A stretch of DNA of 47,673 nt from Mycobacterium sp. Lineage in GTDB: Bacteria > Actinomycetota > Actinomycetes > Mycobacteriales > Mycobacteriaceae. A model generated the notes under the pieces. It saw only the letters and a list, made by a program, of their open reading frames with translations, did no database searches and was not told the origin of the DNA. Positions 45,719-47,673 of this stretch are shown one piece after another. Made by a program: the position numbers and the translations under genes. The number at the start of each line of letters is the position of its first letter. The stretch's first letter is position 1. The stretch spans positions 1-47,673 of the forward strand of contig JAOPVI010000059.1 in NCBI GenBank assembly GCA_025966225.1, in the 5' to 3' direction.

Positions 45719-46612
45719 TCAGAAGCGGCAGAACCTGATGTCGGAGGCCAGGATTGCCTTCGCGCCGATGGCAGCCAACTGGTCCATGATGTCGTTGACG
45801 TCGCGGCGCGGCACCAGCGCACGGACCGCGACCCACGCCGGATCGGCCAACGGTGCGATGGTCGGTGACTCAAGTCCTGGCGTGACGGCGGTGGCTTCTT
45901 CGAGCACCGTGCGCGGGCAGTCGTAGTCGAGCATCAGGTACTGCTGACCGAACACGACGCCCTGCACGCGACCGGCGAGTTGGTCGCGAGCCGCTGCGGT
46001 ACCGGGATCGGGATCGGCGCGCTCGATGAGGATGGCCTCCGAGTCACACAGCGGTTCGCCGAAGGCGACCAGGCCGTGCAGGCCGAGCGTGCGGCCTGTC
46101 CCGACGATGTCGGCGATGACGTCGGCCAGACCGAGTTGCACCGAGATCTCCACCGCGCCGTCAAGCCGGATCACCGTGGCCTCAATGCCTCTGGCGGCCA
46201 GATCCTTTCGGACCAGATTCGGGTATGCGGTGGCGATCCGCTTGCCTGCGAGGCCGTCGATCGCCCAATCGTGGCCCGACGGAGCGGCGTAGCGGAAGGT
46301 CGACGAGCCGAAGCCGAGCGCCAGGCGTTCCTGCACGGGCGCATCGGACTCCGCTGCCAGATCCCGTCCGGTGATGCCGAAGTCCATCTCACCCGAACCG
46401 ACGTAGATCGCGATGTCCTTGGGCCGCAGGAAGAAGAACTCCACGTTGTTGGCGGGATCGACGACGGTCAGATCCTTGGGATCCCGGCGACGCCGATAGC
46501 CCGCCTCCGACAGGATCTCCGCGGCGGACTCGCTGAGCGCGCCCTTGTTCGGGACGGCCACCCGCAGCATGCCGTTCGCCGATGAGCCGCTTGCGCGAAG
46601 AGAGTCGTTCAT
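45719..46612 (-). CDS. hisG: ATP phosphoribosyltransferase HisG (long form)
   Basis: HisG catalyses the first step of histidine synthesis, ATP + PRPP to phosphoribosyl-ATP. The protein has [19 protein letters not shown] at the start, [25 protein letters not shown], the PRPP-binding [23 protein letters not shown] and a C-terminal ACT-like regulatory domain ending ASDIRFCRF. Two starts are possible. The ATG at 46612 overlaps the hisE stop (ATGA) and adds 14 residues ([14 protein letters not shown]). The ATG at 46570 ([10 protein letters not shown]) matches other mycobacterial HisG. The extension is encoded partly by a copy of the motif duplicated near cobL, so it may be a late addition. Confidence 0.95.
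   Translation of the reverse strand: MNDSLRASGSSANGMLRVAVPNKGALSESAAEILSEAGYRRRRDPKDLTVVDPANNVEFFFLRPKDIAIYVGSGEMDFGITGRDLAAESDAPVQERLALGFGSSTFRYAAPSGHDWAIDGLAGKRIATAYPNLVRKDLAARGIEATVIRLDGAVEISVQLGLADVIADIVGTGRTLGLHGLVAFGEPLCDSEAILIERADPDPGTAAARDQLAGRVQGVVFGQQYLMLDYDCPRTVLEEATAVTPGLESPTIAPLADPAWVAVRALVPRRDVNDIMDQLAAIGAKAILASDIRFCRF
46581..46602 (+). repeat. Dispersed motif also found duplicated at cobL
   Basis: The plus strand here reads GATGAGCCGCTTGCGCGAAG and continues AG. It matches the reverse-strand sequence GATGAGCGCTTGCGCGAAG at 15048-15066 and 15080-15098 with one extra C. Here the motif is antisense to its host gene, hisG, whereas at cobL it is in the sense direction. Confidence 0.6.
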
Positions 46613-46896
46613 AGCTTTGCGTATACGTCGTCGAGGGACAGCCCGCGGGCGATCATCAGCACCTGCGTCCAGTAGAGCAACTGGCTGAGCTCGCCTGCGA
46701 GCGCGTCGTCGCTCTCGTGTTCGGCGGCCAGCCAGACCTCACCGGCCTCTTCGAGGATCTTCTTGCCCAACCCGTGCACGCCGCCGTCGAGCGCCGCGAC
46801 AGTGCCGCTATCTGCTGGACGGGTGCGCGCACGCTCGCTGAGTTCGGCGAACAACGCGTCGAAGGTCTTCACGGCACGCGATTGTTCCACGCCCAC
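46609..46896 (-). CDS. hisE: Phosphoribosyl-ATP pyrophosphatase HisE
   Basis: The 95-residue protein hydrolyses phosphoribosyl-ATP to phosphoribosyl-AMP, the second step of histidine synthesis. The MazG-like all-alpha fold is visible: [47 protein letters not shown], with the EExxE-type metal site. GTG starts at 46896 (MGVEQS) and 46890 (VEQSRAV) are both possible; the second gives the 93 residues of the M. tuberculosis protein. hisG is coupled through ATGA. Confidence 0.95.
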   Translation of the reverse strand: MGVEQSRAVKTFDALFAELSERARTRPADSGTVAALDGGVHGLGKKILEEAGEVWLAAEHESDDALAGELSQLLYWTQVLMIARGLSLDDVYAKL

Positions 46897-46935
46897 CGCG
46901 GCGAAGTCACGGCGGTTTCGTCACCACCGTCCGTC

Positions 46936-47673
46936 CTAGCCCGTCGACGTCACTGGTTTGGGGTTGGCGACCACCTGGCCGTGCATGTCCTCGAGCGATA
47001 CGCCCTTGGTCTCCTGCACCCAACGCCAAACGAAGATCCCGGACAGCACGGCGCACAGGCCGTAGAAGGCGTATGCCAGGCCCAGGTGGTCCCGCATACC
47101 GGGGAACGACACGGTGATCGCCCAGTTCGCCGCCCACTGGCCTGCGGCCGCCAGTCCGAGCGCGGCGGCCCTGATGCGGTTCGGGAACATCTCGCCGAGC
47201 AGCACCCAGACCACCGGCCCCCAGGACATGCCGAACGCGACGACGAAGAGGTTGGCCGCGATCAACGCGATGACACCGGATGCCCCGTCGAGCGTTGGTA
47301 TCAATTCGCCGGCCTTGTTCGGCTTCAGTTCCGCACCCGCGAAGATGACCGACATGGTGATGAGGGTCACCGCCATGCCCGACGAACCTATGAGCAGCAG
47401 CGGCTTCCGCCCGATCTTGTCGATCAGGGCAATGGCGATCAGGGTGGTCGCCACTTTGATCACCGAAGTGATGACGGTGTAGACGGCCGACTGGTCCTCG
47501 CTGAATCCCACCGCCAGCCACAGCACGTTGGAGTAGTAGAAGATAACTTTGATGCCGACGAACTGCTGGAAGACGGACAATCCGAGGCCGACCCACACGA
47601 TGCCGTAGAGCCCGAAGAAGCTGCCCCCTGGCTTGCGCAGATCGCGCCACGACGGCTTGTCCTCGCGTTCGAG
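46936..47673 (-). CDS. Sugar-type MFS transporter, C-terminal part (start outside window)
   Basis: The frame is open to the window edge and holds 245 residues of the second half of a sugar porter: LSVFQQFVGIKVIFYYSNVLW (helix 7 QQ-G-N region), DKIGRKPLLLIGSSGM (motif A repeat), SWGPVVWVLLGEMFPNRIRAAALG and the terminal WRWVQETKGVSLEDM, close to the PETKG signature of XylE/GLUT-type proteins. It imports a sugar with protons, sugar unknown. It precedes hisE on the same strand with a 39-base gap. Confidence 0.9.
   Translation of the reverse strand, partial: LEREDKPSWRDLRKPGGSFFGLYGIVWVGLGLSVFQQFVGIKVIFYYSNVLWLAVGFSEDQSAVYTVITSVIKVATTLIAIALIDKIGRKPLLLIGSSGMAVTLITMSVIFAGAELKPNKAGELIPTLDGASGVIALIAANLFVVAFGMSWGPVVWVLLGEMFPNRIRAAALGLAAAGQWAANWAITVSFPGMRDHLGLAYAFYGLCAVLSGIFVWRWVQETKGVSLEDMHGQVVANPKPVTSTG

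Overview
The window is a GC-rich chromosomal segment from a mycobacterium, most likely an environmental Mycolicibacterium-type species rather than the tuberculosis complex. The evidence is a nearly complete run of genes in M. tuberculosis order (Rv2061c, cobN, cobG, cobH, cobIJ, cobK, cobM, cobL, Rv2073c, Rv2074, pepE, Rv2090, Rv2091c, helY, tatC, tatA, pafC, pafB, pafA, Rv2100, prcA, prcB, pup, dop, Rv2113, mpa, lppK, trmI, Rv2119, Rv2120c, hisG, hisE). Gene identities and synteny are recalled from knowledge of M. tuberculosis, not from a search.

Layout. (1) 1-5000, minus strand: a small unlisted membrane ORF, then cobN, two tandem F420-dependent-oxidoreductase-like genes and an FxsA gene cut by the window edge. 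(2) 5111-7841, accessory: a Baeyer-Villiger type flavin monooxygenase, a TauD-type dioxygenase and a 69-residue orphan. (3) 7979-15846, cobalamin: cobG-cobH-cobIJ on plus and cobL-cobM-cobK on minus, with a phosphotransferase between them and a DprE2-like SDR upstream of cobL. (4) 15882-18483: F420-dependent biliverdin-reductase-like protein, PepE, 5'-3' exonuclease-like protein. (5) 18512-26733, minus: one long probable operon pafA-pafB-pafC-tatA-tatC-helY-DUF4333. (6) 27094-31730, accessory: DUF222/HNH (13E12) protein, proline-rich secreted protein, a divergent MFS pump/MarR pair and a small conserved protein. (7) 31739-38550: the Pup-proteasome system (dop, pup, prcB, prcA, mpa) with a membrane protein and a decayed exporter fragment. 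(8) 38698-47673: MTB12-like antigen and LppK, TrmI, a RecB-like Fe-S nuclease, a thioesterase, an ArsR-SRPBCC-flavodoxin operon, a disulfide-oxidoreductase-like flavoprotein, DUF4126 protein, hisG-hisE and the end of a sugar MFS transporter.

How the genes work together. The cob genes cover most of the aerobic corrin pathway from precorrin-2 to hydrogenobyrinate, plus the cobalt chelatase large subunit; no cobF is present and I see no cobalamin riboswitch. dop and pafA make and attach Pup, mpa unfolds the pupylated substrate, and prcA/prcB degrade it. pafB/pafC encode the DNA-damage activator, and one candidate target promoter of that activator lies in this same window, upstream of the RecB-like nuclease.

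The most unusual structure is between the SDR gene and cobL (15030-15103). A perfect 32-bp tandem duplication makes two consecutive 11-codon ORFs, each joined to its neighbours by overlapping stop/start codons (ATGA, ATGA, GTGA), so that SDR, both mini-ORFs and cobL form an unbroken chain of potential translational coupling. Other points worth checking are a 35-residue membrane ORF ahead of cobN with a candidate operator, a degenerate SOS box that contains the start codon of the DUF222/HNH gene, and several palindromic operators at the accessory genes.
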